The position numbers and the translations under genes are program-made. This document shows, piece by piece, positions 23,959 through 34,872 of a stretch of 64,000 nucleotides of DNA. The stretch covers positions 64,105 through 128,104 of the forward strand of contig JAHLWZ010000406.1 in assembly GCA_020536535.1 (NCBI GenBank), written 5' to 3'. Source of the DNA: Pelomyxa schiedti (lineage: Eukaryota; Evosea; Pelobiontida; Pelomyxidae). Positions within the stretch are counted from its first letter, which is position 1. Every line of letters begins with the position of its first letter. The notes below the pieces were generated by a model that was not told the DNA's origin, ran no database searches, and saw only the letters and a list, made by a program, of their open reading frames with translations.

Positions 23959-25995
23959 TTATTGATTTAGCTCAGCGTTAATTTCTGCTATCCATTCATT
24001 CAAAATTCCTTCTTCCTGCTGACGTGCTTTTACAACCGATACTGGGTCGTTGACTGGGTCCGAGCCGTAGAAGTCAAGGTGATGTGCCTAAGGAGAATGA
24101 GGGTTTTTTTTGCAATTTTACGGAAACTCATACTGCTTGTGGAATAATGATGCTGTACTGTTCTAGTGCTACACTGGTCTGAAGTACACCACCGGGCCAC
24201 CTAGGAAAAAATAAATTTGAGGTTAGAGAGAAGATGCGGCTGTGAGTACCATGGATCAATTAGTCCATTGCTGAAAATGATTCTGGTGGAGTTGCTCCAA
24301 TCGAAACGAGTTGACAATCCAAGAGGGTCTGTAGTGTCACAAGTTTTACCAGATTTCACTTAACTGGAGGAATAGATTACCAGGAGTTGCACCCCATGTC
24401 TCCGCACAGTACTCGCAACTAAAGTAAAGTTAAGAAAATAAATTTGGTATTTGTTCAAATGCACACAGTTCCTCGTAGTCATAGGGATATGGGGGGAACA
24501 TGTCTATGGAATTGGTTTCAACTAACCAAGAGTAAGAGCTCTACCTGTTACATTGTTTGTGTCAACATTGGATATAAGCTCTGTGCAACTTTGGTAGTCC
24601 CAGCTCATGGCGTTGGGGTCTCCTGTCCCACCACCACATCCAGTAAGGTCAGCACAATAAGCATCTAGCATATGTTAGGATAGGAACAAGGTGAGTGGGA
24701 AATTGCAACATTCTTCAGTGATATTGAAGCATTTGAGATCCAATGTATTGTTGTACAAAACTCCAATTGATTGCCCAAGGAGATAAGTCAAAGACCCGGT
24801 ACCGAGCATAACATCACACGATACATCGATTGGCCACGCGGGTCTAAGAAGAGTCACTCAGAGCATTCTAAATAGGACGGGACGTACAGAACTGCCCCAC
24901 TGTTTGGCCAGGGGTAGTCCAACATTGCTAACTGCGCATAGGCATTTTCTATCCAAAGAGCAACAAGTCTGAGAGCATCTTCTCCTTCCTCCAGAGGCGA
25001 GCAAAGGCGCAGTTGTTCAGTGATCCATTGGCGGCCATCGGGTGTGGAATCTTTGGCAATGATCTCGTTGAATGCAGAGCGAACAAGATTGGGGCAATTC
25101 TACTATGTATAAGTCATAATGAGAAAGTTATTGAGTGTACTTGATTCTTGTGCCCAAAGTCTCTGGTGGTGACGGCAAAGTAGTCACCATTTTTGACATC
25201 CCCAAATGTGTGATAGCGTACAGGAGCACTACCAGCGACACTAGCATGAATTATGTCAGGATACGCCACTCGCATGTAACTACTAGGACTTAGTGTGTTG
25301 AATGACAGAATAAGTTCGTACGTTACAAGTTCCCCAGCATAACTTCCTCCCCAAGCAATGATTGGCATATTTGCTGGAAGCCCGTAGAGGGTCTTGACAT
25401 ACTGGATAACTGCAACGTTGTCTGCCATGGCCTTTCAGAGCAGAAAAAGGTTAGGGAGAAAGCAATGTGTCTTCGTATCACCTGTTCGATGGACAACCGT
25501 TTTATGTTATCCCAGGTGTAAGTCTCCTCCATACTGAAAGGAAGAGATTCCCCATAGAAACGGTGCTCCACGTACTTTTTTTGTAAAAAAAGTGAACCTT
25601 ACATTTGGGAACATACAAGAATGAATGCCCCTACACGTGAAGCAACCTTTCAAAGCGGACGTAAGATACAAGTATATAAATATCACACACTTCAAATTGG
25701 AACCCGTTGTGGTGGTAGCCTCCATAAACATCACTTTCACCGCCAGCAGTGAAAAACATAGGCCCACCTGCCCTATAGTAGTCCGCATACACCAAAAACC
25801 TCTAACAAATATAAACGATGAGAAAAAACCACAAAAAGGATAGAAGCTAACCTGCTGAAACATGCGATCGTCAGTCTCAAAATGGTCAAATATTTGTGTG
25901 TACCACAGTTCAACGGGGTCAGGGTTTGGGCCGGGCTGGGCGATAACAGAGTACAAACAACAAGCCAATAACAACGCTACACCGCAGATCTTCAT
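23959..25995 (-). CDS. Serine carboxypeptidase, S28 family (Pro-X carboxypeptidase / DPP2-like)
   Basis: The start at 25995 has a signal peptide ([19 protein letters not shown]), then the family's opening [20 protein letters not shown]. Next exons give [16 protein letters not shown], the nucleophile motif [20 protein letters not shown] (Ser within GGSYAG) and [17 protein letters not shown]. The final exon has the active-site His region [14 protein letters not shown] and ends [14 protein letters not shown]28 enzymes remove residues after proline in lysosomes or outside the cell. Here it likely digests food in phagosomes. Length, about 480 residues, fits. At least eight introns are visible. Confidence 0.85.
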
Positions 25996-26088
25996 TCCTT
26001 CCAACTCCCCGAGATCTCCTCTTTTTTGTGTTTGATCAAAAACAGCAAAAAAAAAAACCGATAAATCCGTTTCGATCAATTTTCTTCT

Positions 26089-27353
26089 TCAGATGTAAAC
26101 GAGACTGAGAGGGCAGGTGCCACCAAAAGAACAAATGAAGGGGGAATAGACCTCCTCAAACGTATCAATGTTGATTGTGACAAGCATCCAACCTTGGGTC
26201 TAAAGAGTAAATGAGTGAGTGGGAGGTTTATTCAAGTGACAAGGGATGTGGTATCACACAGAATCTTTCATGAAAAGTCCAGTAAGGGTGCGGGACTTGC
26301 TATCTATTGAAGTCACTTCAGATAGTGCATCAAGCCAGTCTTACATTTCGAAACCATTCAGATGGCAAAAGGAATAAGTGTTTGTTTCATCGAACCTGTT
26401 GAAAAGGCCAGTTTTGGCATTCCGGTCTTGCTGTCAAAGGTAATTATCTGTACGCTATTGAGGGCTAAGTGGAAAGAAATTGACACAGTATGACTACTTA
26501 CCCCCCATCTTTTAGTGCAAGCGCGTATATTTGGTGATTTCCTGAATCGTAGTCGAGAGAAATCACACCGTAATTGTCTTTCATATTGAAAATTACAGCT
26601 CCGTTTGCTGCACTGAAACCCTTTATCCAGGGTATATCATTGTAATCTAATATTGCTACCTTTTTTCCCCAGTTAAAAAAGAAGGAGGGTTCCAAACTCG
26701 CATTACCCAGAACATGTCATACTCAGGATCATAAGCTGAAACTGAATTAATATTGAACCACACGTGGTTCATTGATGGTCCCACATCTCTTATTGAAAGT
26801 TATATCGAATTCGTGAGATTTTTTTGCTTACTCTGTCTTCTTTGAGGTAGTGTCAACTCTTTTAAACTGGTAGTACGTATTATTATCCTTCCTTGGCCCA
26901 AATGCATTTATTTCCCCTCTTGTTGAGTCCCACTGAATAGCAGTCGTTGCTCCACCATATGGCAGTGGCATCTACCATGTGCAGTCATTCACCAATAACC
27001 TAACAAGTAAGTTCCAGCGGTATCTGAAAGCATAAATTTATCAAAATTGCACGCACATAAAGTTCCCTGTTTGCAGTTGCAGTTTCATATGCCACCAGGT
27101 AAATAATTGAATTGGTGTCATTCGCCCCAACAGCGTAGACCAAATTCTGCTCTGGGTCGGCAGTTATTGACCCCTGCCCGAACGCAAGTGGCCCAATTGG
27201 GCCCACTGCAGACACGGCGCCAGTGACTGGTGATATCTGGTACAGATTCGGCTGCTCAGGCATCAACCCATACAGCTGAGCACATTGACCCAGGCCAATC
27301 ACCACAACAAACCAAACGCCAACGACTACGAAAGATGTCCCGCCAACCGCCAT
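26089..27353 (-). CDS. Secreted or membrane-anchored protein with propeller-like repeats, function unknown
   Basis: The start at 27353 gives an N-terminal hydrophobic segment (SFVVVGVWFVVVIGLGQCAQ) acting as signal peptide or anchor. The mature part has repeated short strands typical of a beta propeller: NLYQISPVTGAVSAVGPIGP, DPEQNLVYAVGANDTNSIIY, TAIQWDSTRGEINAFGPRKD and GVISLDYDSGNHQIYALALK. The last exon reads GWMLVTINIDTFEEVYSPFI and stops at 26089. The gene is cut by about six short introns; the borders between 26200 and 26480 are approximate. It lies 93 bp downstream of the S28 peptidase start on the same strand. No catalytic motif is visible. Confidence 0.55.
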
Positions 27354-27590
27354 CAACAGTTTTGCTGATTTTAATTTATCGAACAACAACAAGCCAGAAT
27401 AAAGATATCCATTCCCCACTTTAGGCAAAATTGGGCTACGGACTCAACAGTGGACGCTGGGGGCAAACATTTTTTGGCGGTTGTCCTCGCGGACTTCCCA
27501 GAAAAACTTAAACAAAACGGGAAGGTCGGTGTGTGTTTTTTTTTCTTCTTTGCCCGATAGGTACCTCTTTCACCACCTTCCTGCGGGTAG

Positions 27591-27684
27591 TGACGTGGGC
27601 CATTGTGGCGACAAGTGAATGTACAGTCGTGTGCCCCCTAGACCGGTGTTACCGGATATGCGACACTAGAAGAAGAAAAAAAAA
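27591..27684 (+). repeat. 94-bp dispersed element, copy A
   Basis: Starts TGACGTGGGCCATTGT and ends with TGCGACA-like sequence followed by an A-rich run. It aligns without gaps to copies B and C on the other strand. Shared blocks are TGACGTGG, TTGCCCCC or GTGCCCCC, and the palindromic CCGGTGNTRCCGGAT. Confidence 0.65.
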
Positions 27685-27849
27685 TGTTTTTTTTCCCTTA
27701 AACACCCATCAATGCCTCCCCTACACTCACACTTCAGAGCCTGGGAAACAACACTCGTGCAGGTAATCGTCGGCTGCACAAGGGGAAGGCTCGTGCCGCT
27801 TCAGGAGCCACTGTCCCTCTGATGGCAACTTTCCAGAAAACCAGGTTTA

Positions 27850-27942
27850 TTTGTTTCCTCTTTGACTGTCGCAAATCCGGCACCACCGGCTTTGGGGGCA
27901 AACTACTCCTCTTGTACCCGCGATCACAACGGGCCACGTCAC
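27850..27942 (-). repeat. 94-bp dispersed element, copy B
   Basis: Minus-strand copy with TGACGTGGCCCGTTGT, TTGCCCCC, CCGGTGGTGCCGGAT and TTGCGACAG, then a purine-rich tail. It has the same orientation as copy C and is opposite to A. Confidence 0.65.
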
Positions 27943-28158
27943 GGATCACAGTTTGCAGCCCGAGGAGTCTCGGTCAGGGAAAAGGAAAGAAAAAAGCATT
28001 TTTTTTTCGCTAACATCAGATCACCCAATCACTCGTAGCCGGAGGAAGTGAAGCACCCAAGCCCTCTGCGTTCAGATGCACGTGCACTCTCATTTCATGC
28101 ATTGCGCCTCCCAGCTCCTCAAGTCTCAAGCTGGACTGTGATTGTAGCGGAAGCAGAC

Positions 28159-28252
28159 CTTTTTTTTTCCTCTTCAGGTGTCGCAAATCCGGCATCACCG
28201 GTCATGGGGGCAAACAGCTCCGCTTTGAGATGCGAATACAATGCCCCACGTC
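28159..28252 (-). repeat. 94-bp dispersed element, copy C
   Basis: Minus-strand copy with TGACGTGGGGCATTGT, TTTGCCCCC, CCGGTGATGCCGGAT and TTGCGACAC, then GAAGAGGAAAAAAAAAG. Both B and C are followed on the plus strand by CACAGTTTG, so the repeat may extend slightly further. Confidence 0.65.
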
Positions 28253-28495
28253 ACCACCCACAGTTTGGTGTCCTCGGCTAGACCCGAGAACCTTTCACCG
28301 AACAGATCTAGCCTGAGGCTCAGTTCCGGACTTAGACTTTTAGGTTAAGAGCTTTCTATTGGTAAGTCTATTGGATAGATGTCTTTCCGGACACTTCTAA
28401 GAGTTTTTTTGCCCCCAGTGGGCAATGGATATGTTTCACAAGTTTATTTAAATGTATTACATGGTTGTATGGATACAAGGGACTTTCCGGCACAG

Positions 28496-29649
28496 TCACG
28501 GATAAGACGAAAACAGTGAGTCCAAGTCCGGCAAGTCGGAATCGCCCGGCATGTACTCAAGTGATGGTTGAAGAAGGGGTGGCTGTTGTCCCTGGAGTTG
28601 GACATGCATCGGTGGTGGGAGCAAGTGGGGATCCTGGTCATAAGCAGCAGGCGGGTGGGACGGCACATTTGCGGGATACAGGTGGGGGTGTTCATGCAAC
28701 GTTGTGGATGGCTGCAGTTGTACCTGCATCGGTGGTGGTAGTGGTAGTGAGAGCAAGTGGGGAGCCTGGCCATAAGCAGGCATCTGTAGTGGAAAGAGAT
28801 TCTCGCCGGGGCTGATGCTCATTTGGGAGTAGTTGCCGGCTTGTTGATTGTCAGGTAGGGATGGAGAGCCAACAGAGAAAGAGGAAACAGAAGGTTGATC
28901 CGGGAGTGCGTTGTAAGGTGGGGATACATAGGATCCCAAAGCTTGATAAGACGTGGATGCAGCTGCAGTGCCAACACCAGTAGGAAGAACGGCTGGAGGA
29001 ACAGAAGGGCCATTGTCATAGTCGCGGCTGGGGGTTTGGGTGTTCCAAGCACTCAGAGTCTGGCTGCTTGTAGTCGTCTGGACATCCGTCTCGGTTGGAG
29101 GTGATGTATCTAGTATCTTCGATCAGAGAGAATTTAACTCAACTAAAAACGTACGAAGGACATATGGGGAGAAGAACCACTCTCTGCCAACTTGGACAAG
29201 AAATCTGAGGGTAAGATTTCCCTCAGACACACGCTTGTTGCCGCGTTTGGTGACATTAACGAGACAGAATGATGCTGTACCTACTGTTGCCTAAGTGGAA
29301 AAAATGAAGAATGAAGAAATATACCAGACGCAGGGATATACCAAGAGCAGAACACCTCCCCCTCTGTCACAAGAGGATCCATCGCAATACCAGTAACAGT
29401 GGGTGCCGGCCAACGTTCCAAGTCGCGGGGAGCCCTGGGCCTCAGGCCATATTCTCTCAGGCCAGAGTTTATACGTACACAGCCATAATCCAGTAACATC
29501 TGATGGACGACGCCAGGCTGGTGGTAAGTTGTGTGTGTCGTACTAGTAAAGGGTCAAAAAATAAATAAATAAAATAAACCACGAACAAATGTTTTCGAAA
29601 AAGGAAAAACAAACCTGGTGGTTTGGCGGTCGCTTCTTCGCGATAACAT
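28496..29649 (-). CDS. Protein of unknown function with N-terminal globular domain and Pro/Gln-rich tail
   Basis: Exons join from the ATG at 29649: MLSRRSDRQTTR, then PGVVHQMLLDYGCVRINSGL and DLERWPAPTVTGIAMDPLVT, then TASFCLVNVTKRGNKRVSEG with LTLRFLVQVGREWFFSPY, then a Thr/Ser/Pro-rich linker. The long C-terminal exon is rich in Pro, Gln and His (HLYPANVPSHPPAAYDQDPH) and ends with acidic DSDLPDLDSLFSSYP. A compact domain followed by a Gln/Pro-rich, acidic-ended tail is a common plan of transcription factors, but I cannot name the domain. The bZIP gene lies divergently upstream. Confidence 0.55.
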
Positions 29650-30181
29650 TTTAGTAGCCGATGGTGTAGGTTTTGATATGTGTTGTTTTTTTTTTTTTGT
29701 GTGTGTGGTGTATTTTGTTCGTCGTGTTTAAAAGCTTGTAAACCGCTCTCCGTTCGCCGTAGCCCTTTTCGCTTATGTCACCAAACACAGTAGCAGAGAT
29801 TTGGCGACAATCATATGACTGACTCGGGGGGGACGAAATGATAGCCGCATACAATACCAACACAACCCCAATGTTGTCCCTGAGTTTATTTTCTTGCTTT
29901 GAGCGCAGAACCCCCACAATAGACATCAGAGGCCTTTTCGCCTAACCCTGTGTTGTCTGTTGGTGAAACCCAAGTTAAAGACGGGACTTGGGCGCGCGGA
30001 GGTGTGTCTTTTTCGAAACAAACCCCCCTTTGCGCGATGACGTTCGTGCAAACTAACAACAGGTGGTCATTGAGAGAACGAGTCACTCCTGAATCTCACT
30101 CGGCCAAGAACAGGGCCGGGTCTTGAAAGATCTGGCAAACAATTTTTTGATTCAATCGTCGGGCTGCGTACAGGCGTGTGG
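29650..30181. other. Divergent intergenic region
   Basis: This 530-bp gap lies between the minus gene starting at 29649 and the bZIP gene. It holds a poly-T run at about 29684-29697 with adjacent GT repeats and a CRE-like ATGACGTTCG at 30035-30044. A frame at 29651-29926 on the minus strand looks non-coding (poly-Lys tail from the T run). No RNA gene is evident. Confidence 0.35.
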
Positions 30182-31331
30182 ATGACGAGTGCCGACGTGG
30201 GGGTTTCTCAGTCCCGCGACAGCGTATGTTCCTCAGTTGTTGACTATTGGGTGTCTAACTCACTGACTTGTTTTTTGGGGTACTGTTTTTTTTTTTTTTT
30301 TTTTTTCCCCTCGTAGGTGTGGCAGCTGCCTCAACAAACGAATCAGGTGCCACAACACTTTTCAAATGACGAGGAGGAACGATACAAAGGTTTGCACCCT
30401 TTTTTTTTTCCCCCTCCAGTGCTCACGTGGGCAATTTTAAGCATTGTTGGGGAAGGAAGAAGAAAACCTCACGGAAGAGGAGAGGGATTTCATGAAACGA
30501 CACCAAAAGTTCTTTCAAGCTCACTTGGCACTTACCTTAACATTACATAACAGGTTACTTCGGAACAGAGAGGCAGCACAGTTATTTAGAGCACGGCAGC
30601 GGCAGCACTATACTGTGTCTTCCATTCGTTCATGGCTTTATTTGTTCTTATTAAATCAGGAACTAAAAACTCGTTGTAATGGCTTGGAGTACCTTACAGC
30701 GAGCATGAGAGAAAAAATATCTGAAAAAGAGTCCGAAAATATGCAAATAAGAGATCAATTAGCGTACCTCCGGCAATTTATTAAAGAAGTACTGCTGCTC
30801 TTCAGAAACAAAATTTCTGACTTTTTTCAGGCTGTTGACTACTCGTGTCAATTCGCTTCCATGTCTTCCTCTGGATTCTCTAACAATTTTGTTCACCAGG
30901 CCACAGCCCCTGTTTTCACTGCATCTGCGGCAGTAAGTGCTGCCGCATTCGTAATGCAGCGACCCACCACATCAGCACATGCACCCACAGTACCCCCACC
31001 CATGGCTAACACTCAGTATTCCCTACAGCAACCGATATTTGCCCCACCGCCACACCCAACCCCACAATACACACCCACAAACTACCCTCCCTCTCAAGCT
31101 CCGCAAACCTACACCGCAACAACAGGGGCAACAGGCACCTCCCAAATATACAACCCACAACCAGCACCAACCTACCCCCCGCAAACCCCACCCTCTGCAC
31201 AATATCCTGACTACAATTCTAGCCAAACCCAACACCAGCCCCTACCCCTACTTCAACAACAAAGCTACAGCAACACCTCACCTACTTTCGGCTCACCGTT
31301 ACTAATGCCTGCTCTCAACACCAACATATGA
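30182..31331 (+). CDS. bZIP transcription factor with Pro/Gln/Thr-rich C-terminus
   Basis: Exon 1 starts MTSADVGVSQSRDS (ATG 30182). A splice across a long poly-T acceptor (30283-30316) adds VWQLPQQTNQVPQHFSNDEE, and another adds ALLGKEEENLTEEERDFMKR. The basic region is NREAAQLFRARQRQHY, with the invariant Asn-x7-Arg spacing of bZIP proteins. After an intron the leucine zipper continues as ELKTRCNGLEYLTASMREKI and ESENMQIRDQLAYLRQFIKE. The rest is a low-complexity activation-type tail (PPPHPTPQYTPTNYPPSQAP) ending at 31331. It should bind ACGT-type palindromes as a dimer in the nucleus. Confidence 0.8.
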
Positions 31332-31604
31332 CCCATGCCTTAACTCTCTCCACATTCATTCTCAATCCTCTTTTCTGTGTATCCTGTTGTAATCCTTGTA
31401 AAAAAAAAAAAAAAGCAAAACAGCAAAGCCTGTCACATTGTGAGAAATTTCTGTTTTTTTCTAACTGGCTTGCTTTTCCAACCGAAAAGCCCTTCGTGAC
31501 AACAGTTCCCTGCTTTATTGGTTATCTGGCGTTGAACAACGACGAAGACAAGAAAACGCACAAACAAGAAAAAGAAAAAAAGAAACCGATCAACCAACAG
31601 CACA

Positions 31605-32873
31605 ATGGCCACCCGCGAACACTTCAACATCGACATCTTCGACACTGCTTCCGATTCCCACGACGATGCTTCGTGCGGCCGTCTGTTGCCGGCGCGACTT
31701 ACGGCGCGCGACCAGTTCCTCGCTCTCGCGGCGTCGTCGCTCCCTCGCTGCGGCCGCCGGAGCCCCGCGAGGCACCTATCGCTGGCGTGCGCGCCGATGC
31801 TGCGGGCATTATGGGACTGGTGCACGGCGACCGAGCGCGGCGCCCTGGTCGACGTCACCATGCGCACCGCCCGCGGCGTCGCGTGCGCGCGGCTCGCGAT
31901 CGGCGTATCCCACGTGCTCGCCAGCCTCACGTCTGTTGCGGAGAGGCACTCTGTGGAGCCGCTGCAGGGCGCAGTTTCTAAATTGTGGGTGGACCCCGAC
32001 CGCTACTTGGCGCAGGTTGGGGACTCGAATCCTACTACTTTCTCGTATAGGCTCAGGGACCGCTTTGGCAGCCCGGAGCGGGACTTGATTGATGCGGCAG
32101 TGAGGATGAAGTGCGCCACGTGCGAGAGATGGTGCGTGGTGTGCGGCTCCGGAGTGGCGGCGATGCAGATAGTCATACTTGCGCTTGCTCCTCAGCTGCG
32201 AGAAGCTTGTTGTGCTCTGGGCGGCGTGGAGCAAACTACAATCACAGTTCCTGCGGTAGATCGCTGGGAACATATTCAGTGCGTCGTTTTTAACAAGTCT
32301 AACCCAAACGAAGTCATGCTTGCAATAGCCTCAACTAACAGAATGGTAACCAAATCCTCTGTTTTCTCCTTCGTGTTCTTCGATGTGTCACAGACATTTA
32401 TGGCAAAATGTCTTGTGGAGACACGGCAGAAAATTGAAGGTGACTTCCCTTCCTTGAAAGTCATCAAATGCGCATTACTTATGAAGCAAAAATCTGGTGA
32501 GCCCATGTTGATTGTTCAAGACTGCTTGTTTCAGGTTTTTAAGATTACTGCCAACCCTGCAAAGGTGGAACTCTTTGCTGAATCAACTGACAGCTTGGTT
32601 CAAGTTAGTCACACCTCACTTTTCTGTATAGGTTACACTTCCCATTACGAGCTATGGGACTGCAATGAAAGACAACAACCACTGCGGATTATTCACTTCA
32701 ATGGCCCCTACACAAAAATCGAAGGAGATGCCAGTGGATTACTCCTTATAACACACAAAAACAGCAAGAAAAGGTGTAACAAGGTTGAACTCATCGAGCC
32801 AATAACAGGCACTGTTGTTCTACAGCTAGATGTGGAATACCGCTCCAAAGTACAAATATTCTCCTTCTATTAA
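31605..32873 (+). CDS. Intronless orphan protein, 422 residues, GC-rich 5' half
   Basis: A single uninterrupted frame starts MATREHFNIDIFDTASDSHD, unusual in this intron-dense region. The first 600 bp are markedly GC-rich and encode RDQFLALAASSLPRCGRRSP and VDVTMRTARGVACARLAIGV; the second half has ordinary composition (VEQTTITVPAVDRWEHIQCV, QDCLFQVFKITANPAKVELF). The second half has beta-strand periodicity and could be a propeller. There is no signal peptide or membrane span. I believe such proteins form large paralogous families in some amoebae, but I cannot confirm that. Function is unknown; a recent retrocopy or duplicate is possible. Confidence 0.65.
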   Translation: MATREHFNIDIFDTASDSHDDASCGRLLPARLTARDQFLALAASSLPRCGRRSPARHLSLACAPMLRALWDWCTATERGALVDVTMRTARGVACARLAIGVSHVLASLTSVAERHSVEPLQGAVSKLWVDPDRYLAQVGDSNPTTFSYRLRDRFGSPERDLIDAAVRMKCATCERWCVVCGSGVAAMQIVILALAPQLREACCALGGVEQTTITVPAVDRWEHIQCVVFNKSNPNEVMLAIASTNRMVTKSSVFSFVFFDVSQTFMAKCLVETRQKIEGDFPSLKVIKCALLMKQKSGEPMLIVQDCLFQVFKITANPAKVELFAESTDSLVQVSHTSLFCIGYTSHYELWDCNERQQPLRIIHFNGPYTKIEGDASGLLLITHKNSKKRCNKVELIEPITGTVVLQLDVEYRSKVQIFSFY

Positions 32874-33037
32874 CATTCCATTCCATTACAATCACAGTCC
32901 CACCCAGCACCCCCAGTGCATCAAATGATCACAAATCTGTACCACCAAACATGCACATTCTTCTCACACCACAGCCTACCAAAAACGAAAAACCTCTCCA
33001 AAAAGAACAAAAAAAATAATTTCGTGATTCATCGCCC

Positions 33038-34779
33038 ATGGGCCAAGGTGGCTCGTCTTCGTCGTCCACACCACCCGTGGTGGACACCCACAACAAGCCG
33101 CCCACAGCAACGCCAACGGCAGAAAACAGCAGAAGGAGCCGCTGGTGGCTGCTGGGGGGGGGAGGAGGAGCGGCCCGGCAGCAGGAGACGGCAGCGGCAG
33201 CGGCAGCGGCAGGGGGAGCGGGGACGGCGGCGGCGGCCAGGCGGGGGGGCCGCGTGGGGCTGAGGAGGGCGGCGGGCGCGGGCGTGGTTGCGGCCGCGGT
33301 CGCCGCCGTGGTCGCCGCGTCCCGCGCCGCCAAGCGCAGGAGGACGGCGGCGGCCCCGAGGGAGGACGACGCGGACGAGGAGGACGAGCACGACGAGGAC
33401 GAGCGCGAGCCGGGGAGGGGCGGCCGCAAGACTGGCGAGGCTGGAGATGGCGGAGAGGAGGAGGAGGATGAGGAGCAACAAACAACGAACCCGGGAAGGC
33501 TGGACGAGCTCAACAAGGAGTGCAAGGCCATATTGGGAGCTGATACTTATGACGGAATGAGGTACACTTACATTTACTCTTGGACCTCGCACTTGCACTT
33601 CAAGCAATCTCTTCCCTTATTGAAACGAAAAATAAAAAAATGATCAGTGACGGCTGGTATCTTCCTAACTTGAACAAATTGAAGGTGTGAGTTCACCAAG
33701 CAACTGTTTGGAGGAGACCTTCTTGTGACACATCTCTTGAATATTAATGGTCGCAGGCCCATTAAGATATGTGGCAATATTGAATATCCTGAGGGTTACA
33801 TATTTGCCACTCAGTGGACCCCAAGTACAGTGAGTAAATTCCCCCTTTTTTTCTTATTTGTTCTATTTTATGTTGACAACTCTTTTTTTTTCCCTTCCAG
33901 AGCATATCTATGACTGGAAGAGTAGATAATAAAAAGGTAGTGTTTGGCTCTGTGGCCTATTCACCCTTCAAATGGTTACAAGGACGAGTGGCAGCTGAGG
34001 TACAACCGTCCTGATCTATCAGTATCACCTAAATAAACAATTCAGGCCTACCCAGATGGAAGGCCCACACACTCTTCTGTGGATTTGCACTTGATACGGC
34101 CTGCCTCAACTTCTTACCTCAAAGTCCATACAGGCCGGATGATGTCTATAGGGCATCTCCATGTTGACTTTGAACTTCTGTATTTTTCTCATCAACTAAC
34201 TTGCTCCCAACAGGCTGTGACTCCCAGATTGTCAGTTGCTTGTGAAAACCTCTTCTCGGGAAGAAATGCCATTAATGCATTTACTCTAGCATTTAGGTAA
34301 CTTAGCCAATACCACACTCTGAGCCTACAACCTTCTCAGGTATGCTCGGGATTTTGCAACAATGTCTGGCCTCTGGGTACTTAAGCGTGGAGTTGACTTG
34401 TCCTACGCCTATCAGCTAACTCCCACCATTTCCGCCGCTTCTCAATTAGTGGTATGAACATGAACTGCCTGCTCTTTCAATCAACTCACTCCCCGTTCCA
34501 CAACCAGGTTAAAAGGAATCCGACCAGTGGCCGGTATGAAACAACGGCAGTCGCCGGTTGGGAGTACCGATTTGCGGACTCTCTTGTCAAGGTATTTTTG
34601 CCACAAATACAAAATACAAAATGTTTACAAACGAACAGGGAAAAATAAACAACAAACTGGGATTAACCATGGTGGTGGAGGAACCCCTTGGTGAGACTGT
34701 CAAGTTGAACCTGTGTGCTGAAGCGGACTTCAGAAGGCACACTTATGGATGGGGAATGGGAATGCAACTCGATAGTTGA
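33038..34779 (+). CDS. TOM40: TOM40-like mitochondrial import channel (porin 3 family) with long N-terminal extension
   Basis: The C-terminal 300 residues read as a beta barrel of the porin-3 superfamily: FTKQLFGGDLLVTHLLNI, RPIKICGNIEYPEGYIFATQ, SISMTGRVDNKKVVFGSVAY, RLSVACENLFSGRNAINAFT, VDLSYAYQLTPTISAASQLV, ETTAVAGWEYRFADSLVK, INNKLGLTMVVEEPLGETVK, and the last strand ADFRRHTYGWGMGMQL, which resembles a TOM40 beta-signal. The segment GRLDELNKECKAILGADTYD matches the family's opening helix. TOM40 is the pore of the outer-membrane translocase of mitochondria or related organelles. The start chosen (33038) adds about 150 residues of Gly/Ala/Arg then acidic low complexity, absent from normal TOM40. 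VDAC is the main alternative. It is convergent with the DENN gene. Confidence 0.75.
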
Positions 34780-34872
34780 AAAATAAAACCCAGTGGAACA
34801 AAAAAATGTGGGGCTTGCTTATGTTACAAAGACAATAAAGGATAGAGTCGCAACTGAATTCCAGCAAAAAAA

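Larger units (their letters stand above)
27354..28495. other. Long gene-free stretch carrying a thrice-repeated element
   Basis: About 1.1 kb between two minus-strand genes. I find no credible protein: the open frames are short and full of repeated sequence. It holds three copies of a 94-bp element (separate entries) and several T/A homopolymer runs (27535, 27675, 27995, 28161). It would include the promoter of the minus gene starting at 27353. Confidence 0.5.

Noticed and set aside
27822-28013. Resemblance of CRKSGTTGFGGK in repeat copy B to ribosomal protein eL42
   Set aside because: The frame is not kept in copies A and C, and no other part of eL42 is found nearby.
29651-29926. 91-residue minus-strand frame ending in poly-Lys
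   Set aside because: Homopolymer and GT-repeat DNA in a divergent promoter, with no splice partners and no family resemblance.
32929-33607. Three long minus-strand frames rich in Ser, Pro and Arg
   Set aside because: They are shadows of the GC-rich first exon of TOM40.
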